DNA of 60,413 nt, from NCBI GenBank assembly GCA_902767245.1, contig CACXGO010000021.1:1-60413 (forward strand), read 5' to 3'. Shown here piece after piece: positions 1 through 9,277 of the stretch. The notes beneath the pieces are model-generated. The model ran no database searches. It worked only from the letters and a program-made list of their open reading frames with translations, and was not told where the DNA came from. The position numbers and the translations under genes were made by a program. The stretch comes from an uncultured Erysipelotrichaceae bacterium (lineage in GTDB: Bacteria; Bacillota_I; Bacilli_A; RF39; UBA660). Every line of letters begins with the position of its first letter. Position 1 is the first letter of the stretch.

Positions 1-31
1 ATCTCAATATGAGATGATATCTATCGTAAAT

Positions 32-48
32 GTTCGAAAAGTTCGAAC
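32..48. repeat. Perfect inverted repeat beside tRNA genes
   Basis: A 7-bp perfect inverted repeat (GTTCGAA, loop AAG, TTCGAAC) lies just beyond the 3' end of the minus-strand tRNA-Gly. A second short palindrome occupies bases 1-15. No T-run follows on either strand, so it is not a typical terminator. It could be a processing hairpin of the tRNA transcript. Function unknown. Confidence 0.4.
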
Positions 49-59
49 AGAAACGTCAC

Positions 60-134
60 TGGAGCAAGTGAGCGGAATCGAACCGCCGTCTCAGCCTTGG
101 CAAGGCCGCATACTAACCGCTGTACTACACCTGC
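60..134 (-). tRNA. tRNA-Gly (anticodon GCC)
   Basis: On the minus strand a complete cloverleaf can be folded: acceptor GCAGGTG pairs with CACTTGC, the anticodon loop is TTGCCAA giving anticodon GCC, and the T arm holds GGTTCGATTCC. The discriminator is T and the CCA end is encoded. It reads GGC and GGT codons. It lies 12 bases downstream of tRNA-Cys in the same direction, so the two are probably cotranscribed. Confidence 0.93.
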
Positions 135-146
135 AGTTTATAAAGA

Positions 147-220
147 TGGAGGAGCCAGTCGGATTTGAACCAACGATCAGGGAGTTGCAGTCCCACGCCT
201 TACCACTTGGCTATGGCTCC
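147..220 (-). tRNA. tRNA-Cys (anticodon GCA)
   Basis: Minus-strand cloverleaf: acceptor GGAGCCA pairs with TGGCTCC, the anticodon loop is CTGCAAC giving GCA, the T loop is GGTTCAAATCC, and the CCA end is encoded after discriminator T. It is the upstream member of a two-tRNA unit with tRNA-Gly(GCC). Confidence 0.93.
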
Positions 221-287
221 GTCATGTATAAATTATAGCAAAACATTAAAAATATTGCAAGCAAAAATAATAAAAAATATAAATATA

Positions 288-296
288 TGATATAAT
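288..296 (+). promoter_or_regulatory. Extended -10 promoter of the P-type ATPase gene
   Basis: TGATATAAT, an extended -10 box with a full TATAAT core, sits 17 bases before the ATG at 314. A GGTGG ribosome site (304-308) lies five bases before that ATG. No convincing -35 is visible, as is common for extended -10 promoters. Confidence 0.7.
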
Positions 297-313
297 CAAT
301 ATTGGTGGTACTA

Positions 314-2461
314 ATGACTGATAAAATTTATTCTAAAAGCGTTTTTAAAATAATTTTAGATCATACATTAACATTATTTAATATTTTAAATATTATCCTA
401 GCAGTTTTAATAATAATTTTTGATAGTCCAAAAAATTGCTTATTTATGGGTGTTGTTATATGCAATACTTTAATTGGAATATTACAAGAATTATATGCTA
501 GAAATATTTTAAAAAAACTAAATGTTTTAAATAAAACAAAATTTACTTTAAAAGATAATTCTATTAAATCAATTGAAGAAATTTGTATCTCTGATCATAT
601 TAAACTTAATATTGGTGATCAAATTGTATTTGATGGTATTGTTTCAGAAGGTGAAGTAAGTGTAGATGAATCATTTATTACTGGTGAACCAGATTATATA
701 GTAAAACATCAAGGAGATAAATTAATTCCAGGTTCATTTGTAGTCTCTGGAAGTGGGATTTTATTAGTAACTGCTATTGGCGAAGAAAATTATATTTACA
801 AAATAATGAATGAAGGTAAAAAAGTCAAAAAAATCGATTCAGAAATAGTAAAATCACTTAAAAAAATTATCAAAATTATTACTATAATTATTATTCCACT
901 TTCGATTTTAATATTTTTAAAGCAATATTATATTTTAGATTCAAAGGTAAATGTTGCAATAGTAAATACAGTAGCATCAATTCTATCGATGATTCCAGAA
1001 GGACTTATTCTATTAACAAGTACAGTAGCTGTATTATCTATTATTAAATTAAATAAATATCAAGTTTTAATTCAAAATTTATATGCAACTGAATTGCTTG
1101 CTAGAACCGAAGTAATTTGTTTTGATAAAACAGGAACTTTAACTACAGGAAACATAATTTTAGAAGGTGTAATTGAATTTGATTCAAAAACTAGTGAAAT
1201 ATTAACAGCAATTGCAACTAATTCAAAAGATAATAATAAGACAATGCTTGCTATTAAAGAGAAATATAGTGAGGAATCAACTAAAAAAATTGATAAAATT
1301 ATTCCTTTTGATTCCAAAAAGAAATATATGCAAATTACAATTGATAAAGTTACCTATCAACTAGGAGCGCCAATTAAAGAAACAAAAGAAGTAAGAAAAT
1401 ATCAAAAAGATTATCGTGTCTTAACACTATCAAAAGATGCAGAAATTCTTGCAATTTTGCTTTTTAAAGATGAACTCAGAAATAATATTGATGTAATAAT
1501 TGATGAATATAACAAATCCAATATAAAAGTTGTTGTAATTTCAGGGGATGATGCATCTACTGTTTCGGGAATTGCTGAAAAAGCTGGAATTATCGGTATA
1601 AAAACAGTTAATATGAACAGTTTAAAATCAATTGATTATGATAAACTTGTAAAGGAATATAACATTTTTGGCCGGGTAACTCCAGAACAAAAGCAAAAAT
1701 TAGTTGCAGCCTTAAAACTATATAGCACTGTTACATATGTAGGAGACGGCGTCAATGATGTTTTAGCTCTCAAAGAAGCAAATACATCAATAACCTTTGA
1801 AAATGCCTCAGAAGCCGCCAAAAGTGTCTCAGAAATAGTGCTTTTGAATAACGATTTTGAAGTTTTACCAAAAATTATCAAAGAAGGAAGAAGAATAACT
1901 AGTAATATTGAAAGAAGTGCTAGCTTATTCCTCTCTAAAACAATATATGCAATTCTTTTAACAATTATTTTTCTAATTGTTAGTGTCAAATATCCGTTTA
2001 TTCCAATTCAAATAACTTTAATAGGATCAATGACTATTGGAATACCTGGTTTTATATTATCTCTTGAAGCTTCTAATGATGACATTAATAAAGATTTTTT
2101 AGTGCGAGTTTTAAAAAAATCTTTACCAACAGCTTTAACAGTAGCAATTGCAACAATATTAATTTTAGCATTAAAAAATGTAACAAAATTAAGTATTCAA
2201 GAATTTACAACAATTTCGGTTTTAGTTGTTTCATTTATTGGTTTTATTAATTTATATCGTGTTTGTAAACCATTTACTAAACTTCGAAAATGCTTATTTA
2301 TAAGTTTAGGAATTATATTTTTATTGCAAGTTATATTTTTAAAAGATTTTTATAATTTAGCAACAATAAATTTGAAAATAGCATTAGGAACAATTCTTGA
2401 AGGAATATTAATGTTATTTGTTTATAGTTTTTTTGACAAACTTATTAAACGATATTTATAG
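314..2461 (+). CDS. CtpE-like cation-transporting P-type ATPase
   Basis: This 715-aa membrane pump uses ATP to move a cation, most likely Ca2+ by analogy with CtpE. The actuator motif appears as DESFITGEP near residue 118, the phosphorylation motif DKTGTLTTG starts at about residue 271, and the hinge motif GDGVNDVLALKEAN starts near 477. PEGLILLTSTVAVLSI in the fourth membrane helix is typical of CtpE-type pumps. About ten hydrophobic helices are present and there is no N-terminal metal-binding domain, which argues against a copper or zinc pump. The ATG at 314 is preferred over an upstream TTG at 302 because the GGTGG site lies between them. A terminator overlaps the stop. Ion specificity is inferred. 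Confidence 0.85.
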   Translation: MTDKIYSKSVFKIILDHTLTLFNILNIILAVLIIIFDSPKNCLFMGVVICNTLIGILQELYARNILKKLNVLNKTKFTLKDNSIKSIEEICISDHIKLNIGDQIVFDGIVSEGEVSVDESFITGEPDYIVKHQGDKLIPGSFVVSGSGILLVTAIGEENYIYKIMNEGKKVKKIDSEIVKSLKKIIKIITIIIIPLSILIFLKQYYILDSKVNVAIVNTVASILSMIPEGLILLTSTVAVLSIIKLNKYQVLIQNLYATELLARTEVICFDKTGTLTTGNIILEGVIEFDSKTSEILTAIATNSKDNNKTMLAIKEKYSEESTKKIDKIIPFDSKKKYMQITIDKVTYQLGAPIKETKEVRKYQKDYRVLTLSKDAEILAILLFKDELRNNIDVIIDEYNKSNIKVVVISGDDASTVSGIAEKAGIIGIKTVNMNSLKSIDYDKLVKEYNIFGRVTPEQKQKLVAALKLYSTVTYVGDGVNDVLALKEANTSITFENASEAAKSVSEIVLLNNDFEVLPKIIKEGRRITSNIERSASLFLSKTIYAILLTIIFLIVSVKYPFIPIQITLIGSMTIGIPGFILSLEASNDDINKDFLVRVLKKSLPTALTVAIATILILALKNVTKLSIQEFTTISVLVVSFIGFINLYRVCKPFTKLRKCLFISLGIIFLLQVIFLKDFYNLATINLKIALGTILEGILMLFVYSFFDKLIKRYL

Positions 2462-2485
2462 GAACATTATTGTTCCTTTTTATTT
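2461..2485 (+). terminator. Rho-independent terminator after the ATPase gene
   Basis: Stem GGAACA, loop TTAT, stem TGTTCC, then TTTTTATTT. The stem begins at the last base of the stop codon. Confidence 0.85.
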
Positions 2486-2503
2486 ACGCAAAACATTTGT
2501 TTG

Positions 2504-2512
2504 TGTTAAAAT
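2504..2512 (+). promoter_or_regulatory. Extended -10 promoter of the polymerase gene
   Basis: TGTTAAAAT 17 bases before the ATG at 2529, followed by a GGTGG ribosome site five bases before the ATG. Confidence 0.6.
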
Positions 2513-2528
2513 ATTATTGGTGGAATAT

Positions 2529-3704
2529 ATGGAAAGAATAATTATGCATATAGATGTAAATAACGCTTTTTTATCTTGGAGTGCCATTGATTTATTAAAT
2601 AAAGGCTCTAAATATGATATAAGAAATAGTTATGCCGTTATTGGTGGCGATGAAAAAGCAAGAAGAGGGATAGTTTTAGCTAAGTCAATGCCAGCTAAAA
2701 GGCAAGGGGTAGTAACAGCTGAAACTCTTTTCCAAGCCAAGAAAAAATGCCCGGCTTTAAGAATATATCCGCCTAATTTTGAATTTTACCATATGATGTC
2801 AAATAAAATGTTTGATATTCTTTACAAATATACACCAGATATTGAAATAGCTAGTATTGATGAATGTTATTTAGATTACGGCAAAATAAAAAAAATAAAT
2901 GGAAATGAAATAGAATTTGCTTATAAAATTCAAAAAGAAATATATGATACATTAGGATTTACCGTTAATGTTGGAATTGCTAATAATAAATTATGTGCTA
3001 AAATGGCCTCAGATTTTTCTAAGCCAAATAAAGTTCATACTTTATTTAATAATGAAATAGAAGAAAAAATGTATCCATTACCAATTGGTGATTTATTTGG
3101 TGTTGGTAAAAAAACAGCTGCGATTTTAAAAGAAATGGGCATTTTAACCATAGGTGATTTAGCAAATGCTTCATATGATGAATTAAAAAAAACTTTTAAA
3201 AATCAAACTGACTATTTAATAAATAGTGCTAAAGGAATCGATAATAGTGAAGTAATTAGCTTTAAAGTCGACCCAAAATGTATAAGTACTACTGAAACTT
3301 TACCGAATGATGCCCACAATTTGTCCGAAATAAAAGATTTATTAAAAGAACAAGCTGAAAAATTAGGACTTGAACTCAGAAAAGAAGAAAAATATGCTTA
3401 TGTAATAGCAGCCATATTAAAAAATAAAGATTTTCAAAGTATATCAAAACAAACAAAACTTTTAAATCCAACAAATATTTCAAAAGAAATATATAATATT
3501 GCTTTAAAACAAATGGAACAAATTTGGGATAAAAATGGTGTTCGTTTAATTGGAATTAGACTTTCAAATCTAGTTTCAAACTATTATTTTCAAGCATCAA
3601 TGTTTGACAATAATATAGAAGTTAATGAAAAAAAAGAAAAATTGGAAAAAACAATTGATCATTTAAAAGAAAAATATGGAATAGAAAAAATAAATAATTT
3701 TTAA
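2529..3704 (+). CDS. Y-family DNA polymerase (DinB/UmuC-like)
   Basis: A 391-aa translesion polymerase that would copy damaged DNA with low fidelity. The palm carries the two metal-binding motifs: IDVNNAFLSW with Asp9 near the N terminus and SIDECYLDY with Asp111-Glu112. A helix-hairpin-helix stretch (IGDLFGVGKKTAAILKEMG) follows near residue 190, then the little-finger domain. IDVNN and SIDECYLD differ from E. coli Pol IV and resemble the DinB/UvrX-type polymerases of Bacillota. The start is set by the GGTGG site with five-base spacing; an alternative start is Met6. No beta-clamp motif is obvious at the C terminus. The gene has its own promoter and no SOS box was recognised. Confidence 0.88.
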   Translation: MERIIMHIDVNNAFLSWSAIDLLNKGSKYDIRNSYAVIGGDEKARRGIVLAKSMPAKRQGVVTAETLFQAKKKCPALRIYPPNFEFYHMMSNKMFDILYKYTPDIEIASIDECYLDYGKIKKINGNEIEFAYKIQKEIYDTLGFTVNVGIANNKLCAKMASDFSKPNKVHTLFNNEIEEKMYPLPIGDLFGVGKKTAAILKEMGILTIGDLANASYDELKKTFKNQTDYLINSAKGIDNSEVISFKVDPKCISTTETLPNDAHNLSEIKDLLKEQAEKLGLELRKEEKYAYVIAAILKNKDFQSISKQTKLLNPTNISKEIYNIALKQMEQIWDKNGVRLIGIRLSNLVSNYYFQASMFDNNIEVNEKKEKLEKTIDHLKEKYGIEKINNF

Positions 3705-3748
3705 TTTTATTTTCTAAACTATAATTAATATAAAAAACTTTAAATTTT

Positions 3749-3757
3749 TGTTATAAT
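3749..3757 (+). promoter_or_regulatory. Extended -10 promoter of tex
   Basis: TGTTATAAT, an exact TGN-TATAAT, 23 bases before the tex ATG; the ribosome site TTGGAG follows. Confidence 0.7.
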
Positions 3758-3780
3758 ATTTAAAGAATTGGAGAATTTTT

Positions 3781-5925
3781 ATGAATGAATTATTAATTAA
3801 AGAAATAAGTAACGAACTAAATATTAAAATAAATCAAATAGAAGCCGTTTTAAAACTTTTAAGTGAAGGTGCAACAATTCCTTTTATTGCAAGATATAGA
3901 AAAGAAGCAACTGGAGCATTAGATGAAGAACAAATACGAAAAATAAATGATGTTTATGAGTATCAAGAAAATCTTCTTAAAAGAAAAGAAGATGTAATTC
4001 GTTTAATTGATGAAAAAGGACTATTAACTGAAGAACTTAAAAATCAAATAATGGCAGCCGAAAAATTAGTTGAAGTTGAAGATTTATATCGTCCATATAA
4101 GGAAAAAAAGAAGACAAAAGCAACTGACGCTATTAATAATGGTTTAGAACCACTTGCTAAAATGATGATGTCTTTTCCAATTAAAGGAGATATTAATTCA
4201 TTAGCAAGCAAGTTTGTAAATGAAAAAGTAAAATCAGTTGAAGAAGCTATTGAAGGTGCTAAATATATTATTGCTGAATATATAAGTGATAATGCATATT
4301 TTAGGAAGTCAATTCGCTCATTTATTTATAAAAATGGCTTGATTGTAACAAAAAAGAAGAAAAATGATTTAGATTTAGAAAAAGTTTATGAAATATATTA
4401 TGACTATAATGAACCAATAAAATATATAAAACCTCATCGCATTTTAGCATTTAATCGTGCCGAAAAAGAAGATGTTATTTCCGTTAATATAAAAGTTGAA
4501 GATGAAAAAATAATTGAATATTTAAAAAGTAAAATTATTAAAAATTCTGAATCTTTCGTATCTGAATATGTAATCGATGCTATAAATGATTCATATAAAA
4601 GGCTTATATTTCCATCAATTGAACGCGAAATTAGAAGTGATTTAACTGATAAAGCAAGCGAAGTTGCAATTGAAAACTTCAGCAATAATTTAGAAAAGCT
4701 TTTAATGACACCACCAATGAAAGATAAAATGGTTTTAGGCTTAGATCCTGCATATAGAACTGGTTGTAAACTTGCTGTTATTGATAAAACTGGTAAAAAA
4801 TTAGATATAAAAGTTATATATCCACATGAACCACATAATAAAAAAGAAGAAGCTAAAAAAATTGTTTTAGATTTAATTGATAAATATAATATTGATATTA
4901 TAGCAATTGGTAATGGAACAGCATCCAGAGAATCAGAAAGTTTTATTGCAGAAACAATTAAGGATGCTAAAAGAAAAGTTGAATATATCATTGTAAGTGA
5001 AGCTGGAGCTTCAGTTTATTCAGCATCAAAACTTGCAATTGAAGAATTTCCAAACCTTCATGTAGAAGAAAGAAGTGCTATAAGCATTGCAAGACGACTT
5101 CAAGATCCATTAGCAGAACTTGTTAAAATTGATCCCGAAAGCATTGGAGTAGGATTATATCAGCATGATATTCAAGGAAAAAGACTAGATGAATCACTTG
5201 ATTTTGTTGTTTTAAAAGCCGTAAATAATGTTGGAGTTAATGTTAATACAGCAAGTCCATTTTTACTTAAATATGTTTCTGGTTTAAATAAAAAAAATAT
5301 TGACAAAATAATTGAATATCGTGAAAAAACTGGAAAAATTTTAGAAAGAGAAGAATTAAAAAAGAAAAAAATCTTAACTGATAAAACCTATGAGCAAGCA
5401 ATAGGATTCTTAAGAGTTACTGAAGGAAAAAATCCGTTAGATGTTACGGGAATTCACCCTGAAAGTTATAGTATTGCTTTAAAGCTACTTGATATAATTG
5501 GTTGTACTTTAACTGATTTAGGTAGTGAAAAAATTAAAGAAAAACTAAATTTAGATCTTAATAAATTAAAAGATGAATTAAATACTGATATTTATACCTT
5601 AGAAGATATCATAAAAGCTTTAAAAATGCCTTTAAGAGATCCTAGGGATGATATGCCACATCCAATTCTTCGAAGTGATATATTACATTTAGAAGATTTA
5701 AAGGTTGGAATGAAATTAGAAGGAACAGTTCGAAATGTTGTTGATTTTGGAGCTTTTGTTGATATTGGTCTTAAAAATGATGGGTTGATTCATATTTCCA
5801 ATATGGCAGATAAATATATAAAACATCCAAGCGAAATTTTAAATGTAGGCGATATTATTGAAGTATATGTTAAAGAAATATTTTTAGATAAAAAGAAAGT
5901 TGCTTTATCATTAAAGGAGATATAA
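3781..5925 (+). CDS. tex: Tex-family RNA-binding transcription accessory protein
   Basis: A 714-aa cytoplasmic nucleic-acid-binding protein of the Tex family, related to the core of eukaryotic Spt6. Typical blocks run in order: a helical N terminus with IPFIARYRKEATGALDEEQ, a YqgF/RNase-H-like fold from about residue 318 (MVLGLDPAYRTG), helix-hairpin-helix repeats near 490-560, and an S1 domain from about 637 (VGMKLEGTVRNVVDFGAFVD). Length matches the family (700-780 aa). The end of the gene carries the ribosome site (AAAGGAG) for the PAP2 gene, whose ATG abuts the stop codon, so the two form an operon. The role in transcription or RNA handling is known only broadly for the family. Confidence 0.93.
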   Translation: MNELLIKEISNELNIKINQIEAVLKLLSEGATIPFIARYRKEATGALDEEQIRKINDVYEYQENLLKRKEDVIRLIDEKGLLTEELKNQIMAAEKLVEVEDLYRPYKEKKKTKATDAINNGLEPLAKMMMSFPIKGDINSLASKFVNEKVKSVEEAIEGAKYIIAEYISDNAYFRKSIRSFIYKNGLIVTKKKKNDLDLEKVYEIYYDYNEPIKYIKPHRILAFNRAEKEDVISVNIKVEDEKIIEYLKSKIIKNSESFVSEYVIDAINDSYKRLIFPSIEREIRSDLTDKASEVAIENFSNNLEKLLMTPPMKDKMVLGLDPAYRTGCKLAVIDKTGKKLDIKVIYPHEPHNKKEEAKKIVLDLIDKYNIDIIAIGNGTASRESESFIAETIKDAKRKVEYIIVSEAGASVYSASKLAIEEFPNLHVEERSAISIARRLQDPLAELVKIDPESIGVGLYQHDIQGKRLDESLDFVVLKAVNNVGVNVNTASPFLLKYVSGLNKKNIDKIIEYREKTGKILEREELKKKKILTDKTYEQAIGFLRVTEGKNPLDVTGIHPESYSIALKLLDIIGCTLTDLGSEKIKEKLNLDLNKLKDELNTDIYTLEDIIKALKMPLRDPRDDMPHPILRSDILHLEDLKVGMKLEGTVRNVVDFGAFVDIGLKNDGLIHISNMADKYIKHPSEILNVGDIIEVYVKEIFLDKKKVALSLKEI

Positions 5926-6537
5926 ATGAATAAAAAGTTATTAAAAAAAACATTGTTTATTATTCTTTTTTTAGTTTTTATTGTTATTTTATATTTGGTT
6001 TTAAAATATGATTCAAATATATTTGATACTAAAGGTTATAATTTAGTTTCAAATTATATAAATAACACAAATACTAGAATTGCTAAAATTTTTACTTTTT
6101 TAGGAAGTACATTATTTATAACAATTCTATGTATTTTAAGCTTACTTTTTAAAAAATATCGTATTTCAATAATATCTAATACTTTAATTGTAGTTGGAAT
6201 TAGCCAAGCTTTAAAATTTATTGTAAGAAGAAATAGACCAATCGGAATAGCTTTAATTGATGAAACCGGCTTTAGTTTTCCAAGTGGGCATTCAATGGTT
6301 AGCTGTGCTTTTTATGGCTTTATTATTTATTTAATTTACAAATCAAAATTAAGAAAATCCTTAAAAATATCTTTAATGGTATTGTTTTCTTTAATAATCA
6401 TTAATATTGGCTTAAGTAGAATATATTTAGGTGTACACTACACAACTGATGTTTTTGCTGGTTTTACACTTGCTTTGATTCATTTAATTTTATTTATTGA
6501 ATTAATTTATAAAAAGTACATTTTAAAAGAGAAGTAA
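5926..6537 (+). CDS. PAP2-family membrane phosphatase
   Basis: A 203-aa integral membrane protein with the three catalytic motifs of the PAP2 superfamily: KFIVRRNRP (residues 97-105), PSGHS (119-123) and SRIYLGVHYTTD (from 164). Such enzymes remove phosphate from lipid phosphates, and bacterial members often recycle undecaprenyl pyrophosphate or dephosphorylate phosphatidylglycerol phosphate. About five helices are predicted. It starts directly after the tex stop codon and is cotranscribed with tex. Its stop codon lies in the loop of a terminator. Substrate unknown; UppP in the same window is a second candidate for undecaprenyl recycling. Confidence 0.88.
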   Translation: MNKKLLKKTLFIILFLVFIVILYLVLKYDSNIFDTKGYNLVSNYINNTNTRIAKIFTFLGSTLFITILCILSLLFKKYRISIISNTLIVVGISQALKFIVRRNRPIGIALIDETGFSFPSGHSMVSCAFYGFIIYLIYKSKLRKSLKISLMVLFSLIIINIGLSRIYLGVHYTTDVFAGFTLALIHLILFIELIYKKYILKEK

Positions 6538-6546
6538 TTCTCTTTT
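6528..6546 (+). terminator. Terminator with the stop codon in its loop
   Basis: Stem AGAGAA, loop GTAA, stem TTCTCT, then TTTT. The TAA of the PAP2 gene is in the loop. The same hairpin sequence recurs at 15180-15200. Confidence 0.85.
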
Positions 6547-6551
6547 TCATG

Positions 6552-6560
6552 TGATATAAT
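6552..6560 (+). promoter_or_regulatory. Extended -10 promoter of the WG-repeat gene
   Basis: TGATATAAT, exact TGN-TATAAT, 26 bases before the ATG at 6587, with AGGTGGTG as ribosome site. Confidence 0.7.
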
Positions 6561-6586
6561 TGATATATAAACAGGTGGTGATAATA

Positions 6587-9133
6587 ATGGAAGAAAAAAT
6601 TGAAAAATTATATCAAGAATATTTAAAAGAAAAGCTTGATTTAATATTTAATGGTGACAAGGACATCACAAATTCAAATAATTTAAGATATTCTGTTGTT
6701 AAATTACAAAATGGCACTTACTTTGAAAAGATAGTAAGAAATGGTAAAAATAATTTTATAGATACTAATGGGAAACTAATAAGTAAAGAAGGCTTTGATT
6801 TTGCATATGATTTTAAAAATGGTTATGCAAGAGTAGAAAAGAATGGTAAGTGTAATTTTATAGATACCAACGGAAAATTTGTAAGTAAAGAATGGTTTGA
6901 TGGTGTTAGAGACTTTGAAAATGGTTGCGCAATGGTCATAGAGTCAAATAGGTTCAGTCGGAATAGCAAAAAGAATTTTATAGATATTAATGGGAAACTA
7001 ATAAGCAAAGAATGGTTTGATGAAGCTGAAAATTTTGAAAATGGTTATGCAAGAGTAGAAAAGAATGGTAAGTGTAATTTTATAGATACCAACGGAAAAT
7101 TTGTAAGTAAAGAATGGTTTGATAATGTATGGAATTTTAGAAATGGCTATGCATTAATAAAGAAGAAACTTAAATATAATCTTATAGATATCAACGGGGA
7201 AGTAATTAGCGAAGAATGGTTTGATTTTGCTTCAAATTTTGAAAATGGATATGCTGCAGTTAGTGAAGAATATAAATGGAATTTCATAAATATTAATGGG
7301 GAATTAATAAGCAAAGAATGGTTCGCTAGTGTAGAAAGTTTTAAAAATGGTTATTCGATAGTTGAAAAGGATGGTAAATATAATTTAATAAATTCTAATG
7401 GAAAACTAGTAAGTGATGAATGGTATGATTATGCAAAAAATTTTGAAAATGGATATGCTGCAGTTAGAGAAGAATATAAATGGAATTTCATAAATATTAA
7501 TGGGGAATTAATAAGCAAAGAATGGTTCGCTAGTGTAGAGAGTTTTAAAAATGGTTATGCAAGAGTAGAAAAGAATGATAAGTGTAATTTTATAGATACC
7601 AACGGAAAATTTGTAAGTAAAGAATGGTTTGATTTTGCTTCAAATTTTGAAAATGGATATGCTGTAGTTGGAAAAGATGGCAAGTGTAATATTATAGATA
7701 CCAACGGAAATCTTGTATGTGAAGAATGGTATGACGATATAGAGGGTCTTGAGAACGACTATATAAAAGTATACAAAGATGATAAATGGAATTTTATCGA
7801 CACAAACGGAAAATTAATAAATGAAAATGAGTGGTATGATAATGTAGAGGATTTTAAAAATGGATATGCAAAAGTCAAGAAAGATGGAAAATTTAATTTT
7901 ATTAATAAAAACGGAAAAATAATAAGTGAAGAATGGTATAATTACGCAGAAAATTTTACAAATAGTGGTTTTGCACTTGTTAAAAAAATTAAATTGAATA
8001 ATAAATGTAACATAATAAATGTTAATGGAAAATTAGTAAGTGAAAAGTGGAGCAAGAACACTTCATTTAGATCAATTTCTCCTAATTTTGTAATATTTGA
8101 TGGCGAAGCAATATGTTCATATATAAATATGCAAGAATATAAGGTTAGAAGAACGCTTACAGGTTATCAATGCAGTAGTTCAAAATTTAATGATAAATAT
8201 AATGTTAAATATAAACCAATAAAAAGATTTGGTTTAAGATATACATTATGTTTAAATAAAGAAATGATATGGCTATATGATAGAAATAACGATAGCTATC
8301 AAAATATGGGAACTGCCTATGACATTGAGTACGATGATAATTTTATCTTCAATAAAATAAATAAAAAAATATACTTAATATATGAAAACCAAATGATTGA
8401 TATTACAGAATATTATAATGAAGAACTAAAAGATAAAAAAGAAATAAGTATTAGTAAAGGTGTAACCAATATACTTTCAAGAGAAGAATTTTCTTTTAAA
8501 AATATGCAAGAAATAGATAGATTAATGCAAGAAGAAAAAGAAAGAAACAAAATTATAAAAGAAGCTCAAGAAAAAGAAAAGAAAGTTGAGGAATTTAAAA
8601 AAATACAAGAAAAAGAGAATAAAACTGAAGTTGCAAGAAAAGAAGCAAGACAAAAAGCACTAAAACAATTAGAAGAGACTTTAACAATGCTACAACAAAT
8701 TGATACTTCTAAAGATAAGACACAAAAAATAAGATATGATAATATTTTTGTGCAAGTAGAAGATCATTTAGAAATTCCACCAATTACATTAAATGTATTA
8801 AGATATATAGATTTAAGTGCTATAAAGTTTGATAATGTTAAAGTTGAAGGCATAGATTTCAGAAGTTGCAATATTGATTTACTAAATCCTCAAAACGTCT
8901 ATCAAAGAAGTTTAAGAAATTGCAATTTTGAAGGAATATTTATAAAACCTTTTAGTAATTATACTGATGTTGATATAAGAGGATGTGCTTTTAGTGTAGA
9001 TAATGATTCAACAACATTAGATGTATTTAATCAGACATTTAAAGATGCAATATATGATGAAACAACAACATATAATGGTATAAGCTTTGTAAAGATATTT
9101 GGTGAACGCGCTAAAGTTAAAAGTATTAATTAA
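6587..9133 (+). CDS. WG-repeat protein with coiled coil and pentapeptide-like tail
   Basis: An 848-aa protein with no signal peptide or membrane segment. Residues about 40-480 hold roughly a dozen WG-type repeats of about 34 residues with the pattern NFIDTNGKxVSxEWFD, then F.NGYA.V.K. A linker follows, then a Lys/Glu-rich coiled coil near 640-700, and a C-terminal region with pentapeptide-like segments (IDFRSCNIDLL, LRNCNFEGIF, VDIRGCAF). WG repeats are common in large proteins of gut Bacillota, with no firm biochemical role. Repeats are nearly identical at DNA level, suggesting recent duplication. The ATG at 6587 follows AGGTGGTG. It is a single-gene unit with its own promoter. Function unknown; a binding scaffold is the mildest guess. 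Confidence 0.8.
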   Translation: MEEKIEKLYQEYLKEKLDLIFNGDKDITNSNNLRYSVVKLQNGTYFEKIVRNGKNNFIDTNGKLISKEGFDFAYDFKNGYARVEKNGKCNFIDTNGKFVSKEWFDGVRDFENGCAMVIESNRFSRNSKKNFIDINGKLISKEWFDEAENFENGYARVEKNGKCNFIDTNGKFVSKEWFDNVWNFRNGYALIKKKLKYNLIDINGEVISEEWFDFASNFENGYAAVSEEYKWNFININGELISKEWFASVESFKNGYSIVEKDGKYNLINSNGKLVSDEWYDYAKNFENGYAAVREEYKWNFININGELISKEWFASVESFKNGYARVEKNDKCNFIDTNGKFVSKEWFDFASNFENGYAVVGKDGKCNIIDTNGNLVCEEWYDDIEGLENDYIKVYKDDKWNFIDTNGKLINENEWYDNVEDFKNGYAKVKKDGKFNFINKNGKIISEEWYNYAENFTNSGFALVKKIKLNNKCNIINVNGKLVSEKWSKNTSFRSISPNFVIFDGEAICSYINMQEYKVRRTLTGYQCSSSKFNDKYNVKYKPIKRFGLRYTLCLNKEMIWLYDRNNDSYQNMGTAYDIEYDDNFIFNKINKKIYLIYENQMIDITEYYNEELKDKKEISISKGVTNILSREEFSFKNMQEIDRLMQEEKERNKIIKEAQEKEKKVEEFKKIQEKENKTEVARKEARQKALKQLEETLTMLQQIDTSKDKTQKIRYDNIFVQVEDHLEIPPITLNVLRYIDLSAIKFDNVKVEGIDFRSCNIDLLNPQNVYQRSLRNCNFEGIFIKPFSNYTDVDIRGCAFSVDNDSTTLDVFNQTFKDAIYDETTTYNGISFVKIFGERAKVKSIN
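6816..7632 (+). repeat. Near-identical DNA repeats inside the WG-repeat gene
   Basis: A block of about 86 bp is identical at 6816-6901 and 7038-7123 and recurs with one difference at 7550-7632. A second 120-bp block at 7235-7354 recurs at 7439-7558 with two differences. Such identity beyond the protein level points to recent duplication or gene conversion, so repeat number may vary between strains. Confidence 0.85.
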
Positions 9134-9147
9134 TATTAAGGACTTTA

Positions 9148-9172
9148 AGAAAGAAGTAATTCTCTTTTTTAT
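9148..9172 (+). terminator. Probable terminator after the WG-repeat gene
   Basis: AAAGAA, loop GTAA, TTCTCT, then TTTTT. It resembles the terminator at 6528 but has one mismatch in the stem, so it is weaker. Confidence 0.5.
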
Positions 9173-9277
9173 ATGAAATTTAATAATTTGTAAAATAAAA
9201 ATTTTTGTGATAATATAACTGCAAAAAAGAAGCTTATTATAGAAGTAACTTTTAAAAGAAAGGGAGGGTGGCCCTAG

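Noticed and set aside
14-238. 74-codon frame across the first tRNA genes
   Set aside because: It runs antisense through two complete tRNA genes and has no ribosome site.
4434-4991. 185-codon frame antisense to tex
   Set aside because: Shadow frame with no start signals; tex on the other strand is fully supported.
6816-7632. CRISPR-like direct repeats
   Set aside because: Spacing is irregular, the repeats are in frame and code for WG motifs, and no cas genes are near.
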